NCBI GenBank assembly: GCA_050013235.1
Contig: JBEKFQ010000002.1
Coordinates: 1 to 64,000, forward strand
From: RH-AL1 sp050013235
GTDB taxonomy: Bacteria; Pseudomonadota; Alphaproteobacteria; Rhizobiales; Beijerinckiaceae
Length of the DNA: 64,000 nt
Direction: 5' to 3'
Shown here: one piece after another, positions 25,823 through 34,828 of the stretch
Layout of the letters: each line of letters begins with the position of its first letter
Position numbering within the stretch: the stretch's first letter is position 1
Position numbers and translations under genes: made by a program
Notes under the pieces: model-generated
The model's input: only the letters and a program-made list of their open reading frames with translations
Told to the model about the DNA's origin: nothing
Databases searched by the model: none

Positions 25823-28159
25823 TTAGCTGCGCCGGCTTTCCGCCGCGCGGCGCAAGGCATCGGCCAAGGCGCTTTGGCCAGGCGCGTCTGGGGCCTTGTT
25901 TTGCGTGTTCTTGCCTTGCGGGCGCGGTGCGGGTTGCCCAGCGGGGATGTTCGCCGCGGCGGCGCGGGGCTTGGCGACGGCCTCGTCGTCGAGGCGCAAG
26001 CTCAGGGCAATGCGCTTGCGGGGTTTGTCGACCTCCAGCACCTTGACCCGTACGGTCTCGCCCGATTTCACGACCTGGCGTGGATCCTTGATGAAGGTCT
26101 TCGCCATGGCGGAAACATGGATCAGGCCGTCTTGATGCACGCCAATGTCGACGAAAGCGCCGAAGGCGGCGACATTCGTCACGGTGCCTTCCAGGATCAT
26201 GCCGGGCTCGAGGTCGTTCAGCGTCTCCACGCCGTCCCGAAAGCCGGCCACTTTGAAAGCCGGCCGGGGATCGCGGCCGGGCTTTTCCAGTTCCTTCAAA
26301 ATATCCGTGACGGTCGGAAGGCCAAAAGTCTCGTTGGCGAAGGCGCGGGGATCGAGTTTGCGCAGAGCGGCGGCATTGCCGATCAGCCCTTTGATGTCGT
26401 CGTTGGCGGCCTCGAGGATCTTGCGGACGACGGGATAGGCTTCCGGATGCACGCCGGACGAATCGAGAGGATCCTCGCCGCCGGTAATCCGGAGAAAGCC
26501 CGCGCATTGCTCGAACGCCTTCGGTCCAAGGCGGGGAACCTCCTTCAAAGCCTTGCGGGAACGGAAGGGGCCGTTGGCATCGCGATGGGCGACGATGTTT
26601 TGCGCCAGGCTCGAGCCGACGCCCGACACCCGCGCCAACAGCGGCGCCGAGGCCGTATTGAGATCGACGCCGACTCCGTTCACGCAATCTTCCACCACGG
26701 CGTCGAGCGAGCGGGAGAGTTTCGTCTCGCTGAGATCGTGCTGATATTGGCCGACGCCGATGGATTTCGGGTCGATCTTCACGAGTTCGGCGAGCGGATC
26801 TTGCAGCCGCCTGGCAATCGAAACCGCGCCGCGCAAGGTCACGTCGAGATCCGGCAGTTCCTCCGAGGCAAAAGCCGAAGCCGAATAGACCGAGGCGCCG
26901 GCCTCGGAGACCACCACCTTGGTCATTTTGAGTTCGGGCCGCAGCCGCACCAATTCGCTCGCGAGCCTGTCCGTTTCGCGCGAGGCCGTGCCGTTGCCGA
27001 TTGCAATCAGCTCGACGCGGTGCTCCGACGCCAGCCTGGCGAGAATGGCGAGAGCTTCGTCCCAGCGCCGCTGCGGTTCGTGGGGATAGATGGCGGTCGC
27101 GGCCAAAACCTTGCCGGTGGCATCGACGACCGCCACCTTGACCCCCGAACGGAAACCGGGATCGAGCCCCATGACCGCGCGGGCCCCCGCAGGAGCGGCC
27201 AGCAGGAGATCGCGCAGATTGGCGGCAAAGACCCGCACGGCCTCTTCCTCGGCGGCGCTCCAAAGCCGCATCCGCAAATCGACGGTAAGGTGAACCAGGA
27301 TTTTCGTCCGCCAGGCCCAGCGGACGGTTTCGGCGAGCCAGCGGTCCGCCGCCCGTCCGCGCTCGGCGATGGCGAATTTTTGCATGATCCGCAGCTCGAA
27401 GGCGCTGGGGCCGGTGGGCGGCGTAGCGGATGGCGGCTCGGGCTCGAAGGAAAGATCGAGAATCTCTTCTTTTTCACCGCGAAATAGAGCCAGAATCCGG
27501 TGCGAGGGCAGTTTTGCGAAAGCTTCCGCGAAATCGAAGTAATCGCTGAATTTAGCGCCGGTTTCCTTTTTGCCGTCGCGCATGCGGGAGGTCAGCCGCC
27601 CGCTGGTCCACATCAATTCGCGGAGCGAGCCGATGAGATCGGCGTCTTCGGCAAAACGCTCGACCAGAATGGCGCGCGCGCCGTCCAAGGCTGCCATGGT
27701 GTCGGCAATGCCTTTGTCCGCATTCAGGAAGGCCTCCGCAGCTGCGCGGGGGTCTTGCGTGGGGTCGCCGAGCAGGAGGCTTGCAAGCGGTTCGAGGCCG
27801 GCTTCCCGGGCGATTTCCGCCTTGGTGCGGCGTTTTGGCTTGAAGGGGAGATAAATATCCTCCAGCCGGCCCTTGCTGTCGGCGGCGATAATGCTGGCTT
27901 CCAGAGCGGCGTCGAGCTTGCCTTGCTCGCGGATGGATTTGAGAATCGCCGTGCGGCGTTCCTCCAGCTCGCGGAGATAGCCCAGCCGCTCTTCCAAGGT
28001 GCGCAATTGCGCGTCGTCCAGCGCCCCGGTCGCTTCCTTGCGGTATCGCGCGATGAACGGCACGGTCGATCCGGCGTCGAGCAAGGCGATGGCGGCTTCC
28101 ACCTGCTCGCCGCGCGCACCCAATTCTTTCGCGATCTTGAGCGAGAGCACGCTTGTCAT
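25823..28159 (-). CDS. tex: Tex family RNA-binding protein (S1 domain transcription accessory factor)
   Basis: Tex is a cytoplasmic nucleic-acid-binding protein linked to transcription and RNA quality control. In the 778-residue protein the N-terminal HTH/helical domain (TVPFIARYRKEATGALDD) is followed by a YqgF-like domain (VMGLDPGFRSGVKVAVVD). Helix-hairpin-helix motifs come next (LLARVSGVGSSLAQNIVAHR). The C-terminal S1 domain reads GMILEGTVTNVAAFGAFVDI. A basic, alanine/proline-rich tail ends it. I chose ATG at 28159 because AAAGG lies 7-8 bases upstream; an in-frame ATG at 28186 lacks such a site. Confidence 0.94.
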   Translation of the reverse strand: MTSVLSLKIAKELGARGEQVEAAIALLDAGSTVPFIARYRKEATGALDDAQLRTLEERLGYLRELEERRTAILKSIREQGKLDAALEASIIAADSKGRLEDIYLPFKPKRRTKAEIAREAGLEPLASLLLGDPTQDPRAAAEAFLNADKGIADTMAALDGARAILVERFAEDADLIGSLRELMWTSGRLTSRMRDGKKETGAKFSDYFDFAEAFAKLPSHRILALFRGEKEEILDLSFEPEPPSATPPTGPSAFELRIMQKFAIAERGRAADRWLAETVRWAWRTKILVHLTVDLRMRLWSAAEEEAVRVFAANLRDLLLAAPAGARAVMGLDPGFRSGVKVAVVDATGKVLAATAIYPHEPQRRWDEALAILARLASEHRVELIAIGNGTASRETDRLASELVRLRPELKMTKVVVSEAGASVYSASAFASEELPDLDVTLRGAVSIARRLQDPLAELVKIDPKSIGVGQYQHDLSETKLSRSLDAVVEDCVNGVGVDLNTASAPLLARVSGVGSSLAQNIVAHRDANGPFRSRKALKEVPRLGPKAFEQCAGFLRITGGEDPLDSSGVHPEAYPVVRKILEAANDDIKGLIGNAAALRKLDPRAFANETFGLPTVTDILKELEKPGRDPRPAFKVAGFRDGVETLNDLEPGMILEGTVTNVAAFGAFVDIGVHQDGLIHVSAMAKTFIKDPRQVVKSGETVRVKVLEVDKPRKRIALSLRLDDEAVAKPRAAAANIPAGQPAPRPQGKNTQNKAPDAPGQSALADALRRAAESRRS

Positions 28160-28615
28160 CCGGGGACCTTTCGCAAGATTTATCATGAAGTTCGAACTTT
28201 ATCCCGGCGGCAAGAGGCTGCCTCATGGGACGATGTTCGAACGGGCCAGGGCCGGCCCCTCGAGTGATGGGCGGGGAGGCATATGGACGAGACCGGAGCG
28301 ATTCTTCAATCCCCGTCTCTTCAATCCGCGTCCTGGCGGGTTTACAACGTCCCTCCCCGATATGTCCGCGGCCCGTTCGTGACGGAAGCCGGCGCGGTCA
28401 TGTCGAATCCGGGGGCGTTTGCGAAAGAGCGCGCGCGACTCTTGCCGTTTCGCGTGCGCCTTGCTACATGAGCCCCCTTAGCTCGCTTTCTCTTGCCGTC
28501 TTACGCCGGCCCGCGGCAACGCGGTGGTCTCGTTATTTGACGGACACCGGTGGGAGGAAGCGTCCCAACAACACGAACCGCCGGCGCAGCCTTTCAGGGC
28601 TTTTCAGGAGAATGA
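28160..28615. other. Divergent tex / rpsA intergenic region
   Basis: These 456 bases hold the promoters of tex (minus) and rpsA (plus). No gene is recognised; in particular cmk, often found just upstream of rpsA in proteobacteria, is absent. The last 140 bases probably form a long rpsA leader, ending in the ribosome site CAGGAG. Confidence 0.5.
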
Positions 28616-30361
28616 ATGTCAGACGTTTCGACCTACACGCCATCGCGTGAGGATTTCGCCTCTTTGCTCGACGAGAGCTACGGCGATAATGAAGCCTTCG
28701 AAGGCTCGGTAATCAAGGGCATTGTCGTTGCCATTGAAAAAGATGTCGCCGTCATCGACATCGGCTTGAAGACGGAAGGGCGTGTCGCCCTCAAGGAATT
28801 CCAAGGTCCCGGCCGCGAAGGCCCGGTGAAGGTTGGCGACGAGGTCGAGGTTTACCTCGAACGCATCGAAAACGCACTCGGCGAAGCCGTGATCTCGCGC
28901 GACAAGGCGCGGCGCGAGGAAAGCTGGGTCAAGCTCGAAAAGGCTTTCGAGCGCCAGGAAAAGGTCGAAGGCGTGATCTTCAACCAGGTCAAGGGCGGCT
29001 TTACCGTCGATCTCGACGGCGCCGTGGCCTTCTTGCCGCGTTCCCAGGTCGATATCCGGCCGATCCGCGACGTGACCCCGCTGATGCAGGTGCCGCAGCC
29101 GTTCCAAATTCTCAAGATGGATCGCCGCCGCGGCAACATCGTGGTCTCGCGCCGCACGGTCCTCGAAGAGAGCCGCGCCGAGCAGCGCCATGAAATCGTG
29201 GCCAATCTCGAAGAAGGTCAGGTCATCGACGGCACCGTGAAGAACATCACGGATTACGGCGCGTTCGTGGATCTGGGCGGAATCGACGGCCTGTTGCACG
29301 TCACGGATATTGCGTGGCGGCGTGTCAACCACCCGACCGAGGTGCTGACGATCGGCCAGACCGTCAAGGTCAAGATCATCAAGATCAATCACGAGACCCA
29401 TCGCATCTCGCTCGGCATGAAGCAGCTGCTCGAGGATCCGTGGCAGGGCATCGAGGCCAAATATCCGATCAACTCGCGCCATCATGGCCGCGTGACCAAC
29501 ATCACCGACTACGGCGCGTTCGTCGAGCTGGAAGCCGGGATCGAAGGTCTGATCCACGTCTCCGAAATGTCCTGGACCAAGAAGAACGTGCATCCCGGCA
29601 AGATCGTCGCGACGAGCCAGGAAGTCGATGTTCAGGTTCTCGAAGTCGATCCCGTCAAGCGCCGGATTTCGCTCGGCCTCAAGCAGACCCTCGCCAATCC
29701 GTGGGAAAGCTTCGCCGAGAAATATCCAGTCGGTTCCGAGGTCGAGGGCGAGGTCAAGAACAAGACCGAATTCGGTCTGTTCATCGGTCTCGACGGCGAT
29801 GTCGACGGCATGGTCCATCTGTCCGATCTCGATTGGAACAAGCCTGGCGAACAGGCGATCGAGGACTTCAAGAAGGGCGATATCGTCAGGGCCAAGGTGT
29901 TGGACGTCGATACCGAGAAAGAGCGGATCTCGCTTGGTATCAAGCAGCTCGGCGCCGATGCTCACGCTCCGCAAGCGAGCGAGGACGCCAGCGCGGGCGA
30001 TCTGAAGAAAGGCAATGTCGTGACGTGCGAGGTCATCGACGTGAAGGAAGGCGGCATCGACGTCAAGATTGCCGGCTCCGATCTCGTCGCCTTCATCAAG
30101 CGCAACGAACTGGCGCGCGACCGCGCTGATCAACGGCCCGAGCGTTTCGCCATCGGCGAAAAGGTCGATGCCCGCATCACCCAGTTCGACCGCCGCGCGC
30201 GCAAGATTTCCGTTTCCATCAAGGCGCTCGAATTCGCTGAGGAAAAGGAAGCCATTGCGCAATACGGCTCGGCCGATTCCGGCGCCTCGCTCGGCGACAT
30301 CCTCGGCGCGGCCTTGAAGGCCCGTGCCGCCGATGCCCCGAAAAAGGAAGACGACGAATAA
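28616..30361 (+). CDS. rpsA: 30S ribosomal protein S1
   Basis: S1 captures mRNA on the 30S subunit. The 581-residue protein has six S1 repeats, recognisable by GIVVAIEKDVAVIDIGLKTE, GVIFNQVKGGFTVDL, GTVKNITDYGAFVDLGG, GRVTNITDYGAFVELEAG, GEVKNKTEFGLFIGLDG and CEVIDVKEGGIDVKIAG, plus an acidic KKEDDE tail. Length and domain count match alphaproteobacterial S1. AGGAG lies just before the ATG, and a strong terminator follows the stop. Confidence 0.97.
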   Translation: MSDVSTYTPSREDFASLLDESYGDNEAFEGSVIKGIVVAIEKDVAVIDIGLKTEGRVALKEFQGPGREGPVKVGDEVEVYLERIENALGEAVISRDKARREESWVKLEKAFERQEKVEGVIFNQVKGGFTVDLDGAVAFLPRSQVDIRPIRDVTPLMQVPQPFQILKMDRRRGNIVVSRRTVLEESRAEQRHEIVANLEEGQVIDGTVKNITDYGAFVDLGGIDGLLHVTDIAWRRVNHPTEVLTIGQTVKVKIIKINHETHRISLGMKQLLEDPWQGIEAKYPINSRHHGRVTNITDYGAFVELEAGIEGLIHVSEMSWTKKNVHPGKIVATSQEVDVQVLEVDPVKRRISLGLKQTLANPWESFAEKYPVGSEVEGEVKNKTEFGLFIGLDGDVDGMVHLSDLDWNKPGEQAIEDFKKGDIVRAKVLDVDTEKERISLGIKQLGADAHAPQASEDASAGDLKKGNVVTCEVIDVKEGGIDVKIAGSDLVAFIKRNELARDRADQRPERFAIGEKVDARITQFDRRARKISVSIKALEFAEEKEAIAQYGSADSGASLGDILGAALKARAADAPKKEDDE

Positions 30362-30390
30362 GCAGGAGCTCCGGCTCCTTGTGATCGAGA

Positions 30391-30424
30391 CCCGCGCGGA
30401 TCGTTCCGCGCGGGTTTTTCTTTT
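30391..30424 (+). terminator. Rho-independent terminator of rpsA
   Basis: A perfect 10-bp GC stem (CCCGCGCGGA with TCCGCGCGGG) around a TCGT loop is followed by TTTTTCTTTT, 30 bases after the rpsA stop and upstream of the Hsp70-like gene. Confidence 0.93.
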
Positions 30425-30442
30425 CTCCAGGCAGGGATTGCC

Positions 30443-31723
30443 ATGACGCGTTCATCGCGCGAGCCCATCGGGATCGGCGTGGATTTCGGCACCACGAACA
30501 GCGTGGTCGCTTTGGCCTTTCCAGGCGGCGAGGTCGAAAGCCTCACCTGGCCCTCGGCGGCCGAGCCCACCTCGACATTCCGCACCGCGCTGACGTTTTG
30601 GCGCGAGGGCAAGGTGGTTGAACATGTGGCCGGGCCGGAGGCGATTGCGCGTGCCGCGAAACCGGTGGGCGAGCAACGTTTCGTCCAATCGCTCAAGACC
30701 CATCTCGCCAGCACTTTGTTTTCCGAGACGAGGCTCTACGGCAAGCGCTTCACCATCGAGGATTTGGTCGCGGCCTTTCTCGGCCATCTGCTCGAGGGGT
30801 TCAGCCTGCCGGACCAATGTCCCGTCGCCTGCGGGCGCCCGGTCGTCTTTGCCGGCTCCAATGCCAGCGAAGATTTGGCCTGCGCGCGCCTCGAGACATC
30901 TTATTCCCAAGCCGGGTTGCAAGACATCGATCTCGCCTACGAACCGCTCGGGGCCGCTTATTGGTATGCGCGCGATTTACAGCGGGACGAAACCGTGCTC
31001 GTCGCCGATTTCGGCGGCGGCACCAGCGATTTCTCGCTCATGCGGTTTTCCCACGCGGGCGGGCGGCTCGAGGCCAAGGCCCTTTCGCATAGTGGGGTCG
31101 GCATTGCCGGCGATACATTCGATTACCGCATCATCGATCATGCCGTCGCGCCGCATCTGGGCAAGGGCGCGACCTACCGCTCGTTTGAAAAGCGCTTGCC
31201 GATTCCCGCTTTCTATCACGCCTCCTTTTCGCAATGGCACCAGCTTTCCTGGCTGAAAAGCGGGGAGACTTTGAGCGAATTGCGGAAACTGGCGGCGGTG
31301 AGCGACCGCGAAACGGAATTGGAGGCGCTCGCCACCATCGTCGAAATGGACATGGGCTTCGCGCTTTATCGCGTCATCGGCGATTTGAAGGCCGCCCTGT
31401 CGCGCCAAGACCGGGCGACCCTGCTGTTCGAAGGGGAAGGCGTGCGGATCGAGACGGAGGTCACGCGGGCGGATTTCGAAAGTTGGATCGCCCCCGATCT
31501 CGCGCGGATCGACGGCGCGATCGACGAGGCGCTGCAACTGGCCGGTCTGACGGCTTCCGGCGTCGATGCGGTCTTCATCACCGGCGGCACGTCCTACGTG
31601 CCCGCCGTGCGCGCGCTGTTCGACCGGCGTTTTCCAGGCGAGCGAATCCATCAAGGCGATGCGTTTCAGTCGGTGGCCTCGGGGCTCGCCTTGATGGCAG
31701 CGGATCGAGTTGGCGCCGATTAG
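30443..31723 (+). CDS. Hsp70 family protein (YegD-like)
   Basis: This 426-residue protein holds the actin-like ATPase domain of Hsp70 with no substrate-binding domain, as in YegD. The phosphate-1 loop is GIGVDFGTTNSVVAL near residue 10. Phosphate-2 is VLVADFGGGTSDFSLM. The adenosine motif near the end is AVFITGGTSYVPAVRALF. It probably acts as an accessory chaperone; the client is unknown. The TAG stop coincides with the start of a dispersed palindromic element (31721). Confidence 0.88.
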   Translation: MTRSSREPIGIGVDFGTTNSVVALAFPGGEVESLTWPSAAEPTSTFRTALTFWREGKVVEHVAGPEAIARAAKPVGEQRFVQSLKTHLASTLFSETRLYGKRFTIEDLVAAFLGHLLEGFSLPDQCPVACGRPVVFAGSNASEDLACARLETSYSQAGLQDIDLAYEPLGAAYWYARDLQRDETVLVADFGGGTSDFSLMRFSHAGGRLEAKALSHSGVGIAGDTFDYRIIDHAVAPHLGKGATYRSFEKRLPIPAFYHASFSQWHQLSWLKSGETLSELRKLAAVSDRETELEALATIVEMDMGFALYRVIGDLKAALSRQDRATLLFEGEGVRIETEVTRADFESWIAPDLARIDGAIDEALQLAGLTASGVDAVFITGGTSYVPAVRALFDRRFPGERIHQGDAFQSVASGLALMAADRVGAD

Positions 31724-31796
31724 GGCCTTTCCCACGAAAGTCGCGGATTTTCGTGATCGAGGAAATGCCCGGTCTTTCCGCAAAGAGACCGTTCGC
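31721..31796 (+). repeat. Copy C of the TAGAGC-type palindromic element
   Basis: It starts TAGGGCCTTTCCCACGAAAG, continues with GATTTTCGTGATCGAGGAAATGCCCGG, and ends with a small hairpin (GGTCTTT / AAAGAGACC). It is nearly identical to copies B and E in the core but lacks the CTTGGG hairpin. Its first three bases are the stop codon of the Hsp70-like gene. Confidence 0.65.
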
Positions 31797-31940
31797 GGCG
31801 ATGATCGCCGTCATTTGTGATAAGGGTCACGCTCAAAGAAATGGCGATCCCGGCTATTGCCGGATATGGTCGCCAAGTGACTCCCGCCGTTTGCTCGTTT
31901 CGTTCTCGTTTGCTCGTTTCGTCCTTGGGATTACGTTTTC

Positions 31941-32909
31941 ATGCCTCTTTCGTCCGATCAACTCGTCGACCGGCGCCGTTTGCAACGGCGTCTCACTTTC
32001 TGGCGTGCCGCTGCTTTTGTGACCCTTGCCGTGGCGATCTTGGCCGCCGGGTGGCGGTTGAGCGGACGGGGCGGCGCGGCTTCCCTCGTGCCGCATATCG
32101 CGCGTGTCTCCATCGAAGGGATCATTACCGGCGACCGCGACACGATCAAGCTTCTCCACGATGTCGAGACCTCGAATGCCAAGGCGGCGATCATCTCGAT
32201 TGACAGCCCCGGCGGAACGACGGCGGGCGCGGAGCGGCTGTACGAGGCGATCCGCCGGGTGGCCGTGAAAAAGCCGACCGTGGCGGTTGTTCGGGGCCTC
32301 GCGGCCTCCGGGGGCTATATCGCGGCGATCGGGACCGACCATATCGTCGCGCAAGGGACGTCGCTCGTGGGATCGATTGGCGTCCTGTTCCAATTCCCCA
32401 ATGTTTCCAAAGCGCTGGAGACGATTGGCGTGAAGGTGGAGACGATTAAGTCCTCCCCGCTCAAGGCCTCGCCGAACGGGCTGGAGCCAACGTCGCCCGA
32501 GGCGCAGGCCGCCATCGCCGCGTTGGTCGCCGACAGTTACGATTGGTTCAAGACGCTGGTGAAGGAGCGCCGCAAGCTTGATGACACAGGCCTGGCCGCG
32601 GTCTCCGACGGCCGCGTCTTCACAGGGCGCCAGGGTCTTGGTCTGCATCTCGTCGACAGTCTCGGCGAAGAACGCGAGGCGATCCAATATCTCGAGACTT
32701 CACGCGGAATCGCCAAGAATCTTCCGATTGTCGATTGGAAGAAATCCACGCCATTTTCAGGTTTTGGGCTATTTAGCGCCGTGGCTGGCGGCGCGCGCGA
32801 CCTCGGCCTGCCGGCTTTAGCAGATGTAATTGAGCAAGCAAGCCGCTTGGCGGAGGGGAAGTCCCTTGACGGTCTGTTGACGATTTGGCAGGCTCAGAGT
32901 GGGAATTGA
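31941..32909 (+). CDS. sppA: Signal peptide peptidase SppA (short form)
   Basis: SppA is a membrane-anchored serine protease that degrades released signal peptides. The 322-residue protein has one N-terminal membrane anchor (residues 24-38) and a single S49 domain. The serine-lysine dyad fits S123 in LAASGGYIAAIG and K175 in SSPLKASP, spaced as in short-form SppA. SIDSPGGTTAGAERLY is also diagnostic. It lies in the usual neighbourhood rpsA - sppA - ihfB - lapA - trpF. A terminator overlaps its stop codon. Confidence 0.93.
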   Translation: MPLSSDQLVDRRRLQRRLTFWRAAAFVTLAVAILAAGWRLSGRGGAASLVPHIARVSIEGIITGDRDTIKLLHDVETSNAKAAIISIDSPGGTTAGAERLYEAIRRVAVKKPTVAVVRGLAASGGYIAAIGTDHIVAQGTSLVGSIGVLFQFPNVSKALETIGVKVETIKSSPLKASPNGLEPTSPEAQAAIAALVADSYDWFKTLVKERRKLDDTGLAAVSDGRVFTGRQGLGLHLVDSLGEEREAIQYLETSRGIAKNLPIVDWKKSTPFSGFGLFSAVAGGARDLGLPALADVIEQASRLAEGKSLDGLLTIWQAQSGN

Positions 32910-32941
32910 ACCGGGCATCCGGTTCATTTTGTTTAATTTTT
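32907..32941 (+). terminator. Rho-independent terminator overlapping the sppA stop codon
   Basis: An 8-bp stem, TGAACCGG with CCGGTTCA around GCAT, begins with the TGA stop codon itself and is followed by TTTTGTTTAATTTTT. Confidence 0.85.
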
Positions 32942-33093
32942 CACCCTGCTCCTAAAGAACGCCTGGCCGGAAGTTTATTTCCGCCGGGTGCGAACCAGCG
33001 GCGGTATCCATGCGTTAGGCCGGGTCGTTGGGTAAATATGCGGACGAAGCAAATCGGGCCGTCCTATAGAGATGGGCCGATGGGAAGGACGGA

Positions 33094-33387
33094 ATGATTA
33101 AGTCAGAATTGATCCAACGGATCGCGGATCGTAATCCTCACCTCTATCTCAGGGACGTCGAGAAGATCGTGAATGCGATTCTCGACGAGATCACGAAAGC
33201 ATTGGCGCGCGGGGATCGCGTCGAACTCCGGGGCTTCGGGGCGTTTTCCGTCAAGCGCCGGGATGCGCGGGTCGGGCGCAATCCGCGCACGGGCGTTCAT
33301 GTCGAGGTCGAAGAAAAGTCCGTGCCCTTCTTCAAGACGGGCAAGGAAATGCGGGAGCGGCTGAACGAGGGTTATCTCAGCTCGTAG
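33094..33387 (+). CDS. ihfB: Integration host factor subunit beta
   Basis: IHF-beta is the DNA-bending HU-family subunit that pairs with IHF-alpha. The 97-residue protein matches the family end to end: MIKSELIQRIADRNPHL, the helix DVEKIVNAILDEITKAL, the beta-arm region VELRGFGAFSVKRRDARVGRNPRTG with the intercalating proline in NPRTG, and VPFFKTGKEMRERLN. It is preceded by GGAAGGACGGA. ihfA is not in the window. Confidence 0.96.
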   Translation: MIKSELIQRIADRNPHLYLRDVEKIVNAILDEITKALARGDRVELRGFGAFSVKRRDARVGRNPRTGVHVEVEEKSVPFFKTGKEMRERLNEGYLSS

Positions 33388-33522
33388 GATCCCGGTTCTT
33401 TCCCCTTGTTGGGACGGTCTAACTTCTAGCCTAAGGGCGGGGTATGGCGTAAAGCACGGTGCGTGGAGACGTGCTCCGCGCTTGAAAAACTATCGCGCCG
33501 GGAAAGGGAGTTGGAATCCGGA

Positions 33523-33861
33523 ATGGTCAAGTTTCTGAAGCTTCTCATTCTTGTTCCGGTTGGGGTTGCGATCCTGGCGTTCTCGATCGCAAATCGCGCC
33601 ATCGTGACGGTGTCCTTCGATCCATTCTCGTCGCCTGACGTGTCCGGGGCCTTTGTCAAAGCGCCGCTCTTCGCCGTCATGTTCGCGGTTTTGATCGTAG
33701 GGGTGATCATCGGCGGCACCGCGACGTGGTTTTCGCAGGGGTCTAACCGGCGAAAGGCGAGGGCCGCGCGCAACGAAGCGGAGCAATGGCAAGAGGAAGC
33801 AGCCCGGCTGCGTGAGAAGGTTCCAGCCGCCGGGACGCAAAGCCGGACCTTGGTTCGCTAG
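33523..33861 (+). CDS. lapA: LapA domain-containing membrane protein
   Basis: The 112-residue protein has two membrane segments: residues 4-20 (FLKLLILVPVGVAILAFSIAN) and about 45-65 (APLFAVMFAVLIVGVIIGGTA). Between them is the family pattern VTVSFDPF. A basic, coiled-coil-like C-terminal tail rich in A/E/R follows. This is the LapA/DUF1049 arrangement; in enterobacteria LapA works with LapB in LPS assembly control. I preferred ATG at 33523 over an in-frame start 60 bases earlier because it gives the standard N-terminus. The position between ihfB and trpF is common in alphaproteobacteria. Confidence 0.82.
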   Translation: MVKFLKLLILVPVGVAILAFSIANRAIVTVSFDPFSSPDVSGAFVKAPLFAVMFAVLIVGVIIGGTATWFSQGSNRRKARAARNEAEQWQEEAARLREKVPAAGTQSRTLVR

Positions 33862-33946
33862 GACGTTTCGACGGGGGCGCTCTGGCCTTGTGGCCCAATG
33901 CCTTGACGCCGCGCGGGTTTATTTGACCTCACCATGGTCGCTCATT

Positions 33947-33982
33947 CCTCGAGACCCAAGCTTGACCCCTCGAGACCCAAGC
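33947..33982. repeat. Short direct repeat upstream of trpF
   Basis: CCTCGAGACCCAAGC occurs at 33947-33961 and again at 33968-33982, a 21-bp period. The spacing of two helical turns would suit an operator, but no regulator is implied by the sequence. Confidence 0.4.
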
Positions 33983-34122
33983 CCGCGGCGCGCTTCCTGG
34001 GGATGACGGCACCTGAATGTTTCCCGCTCTAAAATCGAAATATGGATTCGCTGGCCCCTGAGATCTAGGGCCCTATTCGCGCTCCCGGCAAGGGAGCCCT
34101 TTTCAAGAGGTTGAAGGCTCGC

Positions 34123-34794
34123 GTGCTGACCGTCAAAATCTGTGGTCTTTCCGATGCCGCTGGTCTCGATGCCGCGCTTTCAGCGGGCGCCGATATGGCC
34201 GGCTTCGTGTTCTTCGAGGCGAGCCCCCGGCATGTCGCGCTGGATCGCGCGCAGGCGCTGGGCGCCCGCGTGGCCGGGCGGGCGCGCAAGGTCGCGCTTA
34301 CCGTCGACGCGGACGACGCCGGACTTGCCGCGGTCATCGAGTCCTTGGCGCCGGATATGCTGCAACTGCATGGGCAGGAAACGCCGGAGCGGGTCTCCTA
34401 CGTCCGGGCGCGGTTCGGTCTGCCGGTGATGCGGGCGATCCGGGTGGCGTCCGCCGGAGACCTCATCGAGGCCGCGCGGTTCGATGTGGTGGCCGATTAT
34501 CTCCTGTTCGACGCGCGGGCGCCAGGCGATGCGGTGCTGCCTGGCGGCAATGGCGTCGCCTTCGATTGGCGGCTGTTGCGGGGGCTGCAAATCCGCAAGC
34601 CTTGGTTGCTGGCGGGCGGTCTCAACTGCAAGAACGTGGCCCAGGCTTTGGCCGAGACCGGTGCCCGGGGAGTCGACGTCTCCTCCGGCGTCGAGACAAG
34701 CCCCGGCGTCAAGAGTCCGGAGAAAATCGCGCGCTTTGTCGCGCTGGCGCGAAAGGCCGGCGAAGAGCTTGGATCGATCCCGGCAATCGGATAA
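34123..34794 (+). CDS. trpF: Phosphoribosylanthranilate isomerase
   Basis: TrpF isomerises N-(5-phosphoribosyl)anthranilate in tryptophan synthesis. The 223-residue TIM barrel begins LTVKICGLSDAAGLDAAL with the catalytic cysteine in KICGL. It has GADMAGFVFFEASPRHV, LQLHGQE, and the phosphate-site segment LLAGGLNCKNVAQAL ending GVDVSSGVE. GTG at 34123 is preceded by GAAGG at a good distance; an in-frame TTG at 34111 has AAGAGG directly touching it. trpB follows after 34 bases. Confidence 0.94.
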   Translation: MLTVKICGLSDAAGLDAALSAGADMAGFVFFEASPRHVALDRAQALGARVAGRARKVALTVDADDAGLAAVIESLAPDMLQLHGQETPERVSYVRARFGLPVMRAIRVASAGDLIEAARFDVVADYLLFDARAPGDAVLPGGNGVAFDWRLLRGLQIRKPWLLAGGLNCKNVAQALAETGARGVDVSSGVETSPGVKSPEKIARFVALARKAGEELGSIPAIG

Positions 34795-34828
34795 AGCTCA
34801 AACCTTCAAACATACATAGGCGGCCATC

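Noticed and set aside
25874..27487. 537-codon open frame antisense to tex
   Set aside because: A shadow of tex; no recognisable domains, and tex matches its family over its whole length.
28619..30262. 547-codon open frame antisense to rpsA
   Set aside because: It mirrors rpsA codon structure in a GC-rich genome; the translation is D/L/G-rich with no family features, while the sense strand is plainly ribosomal protein S1.
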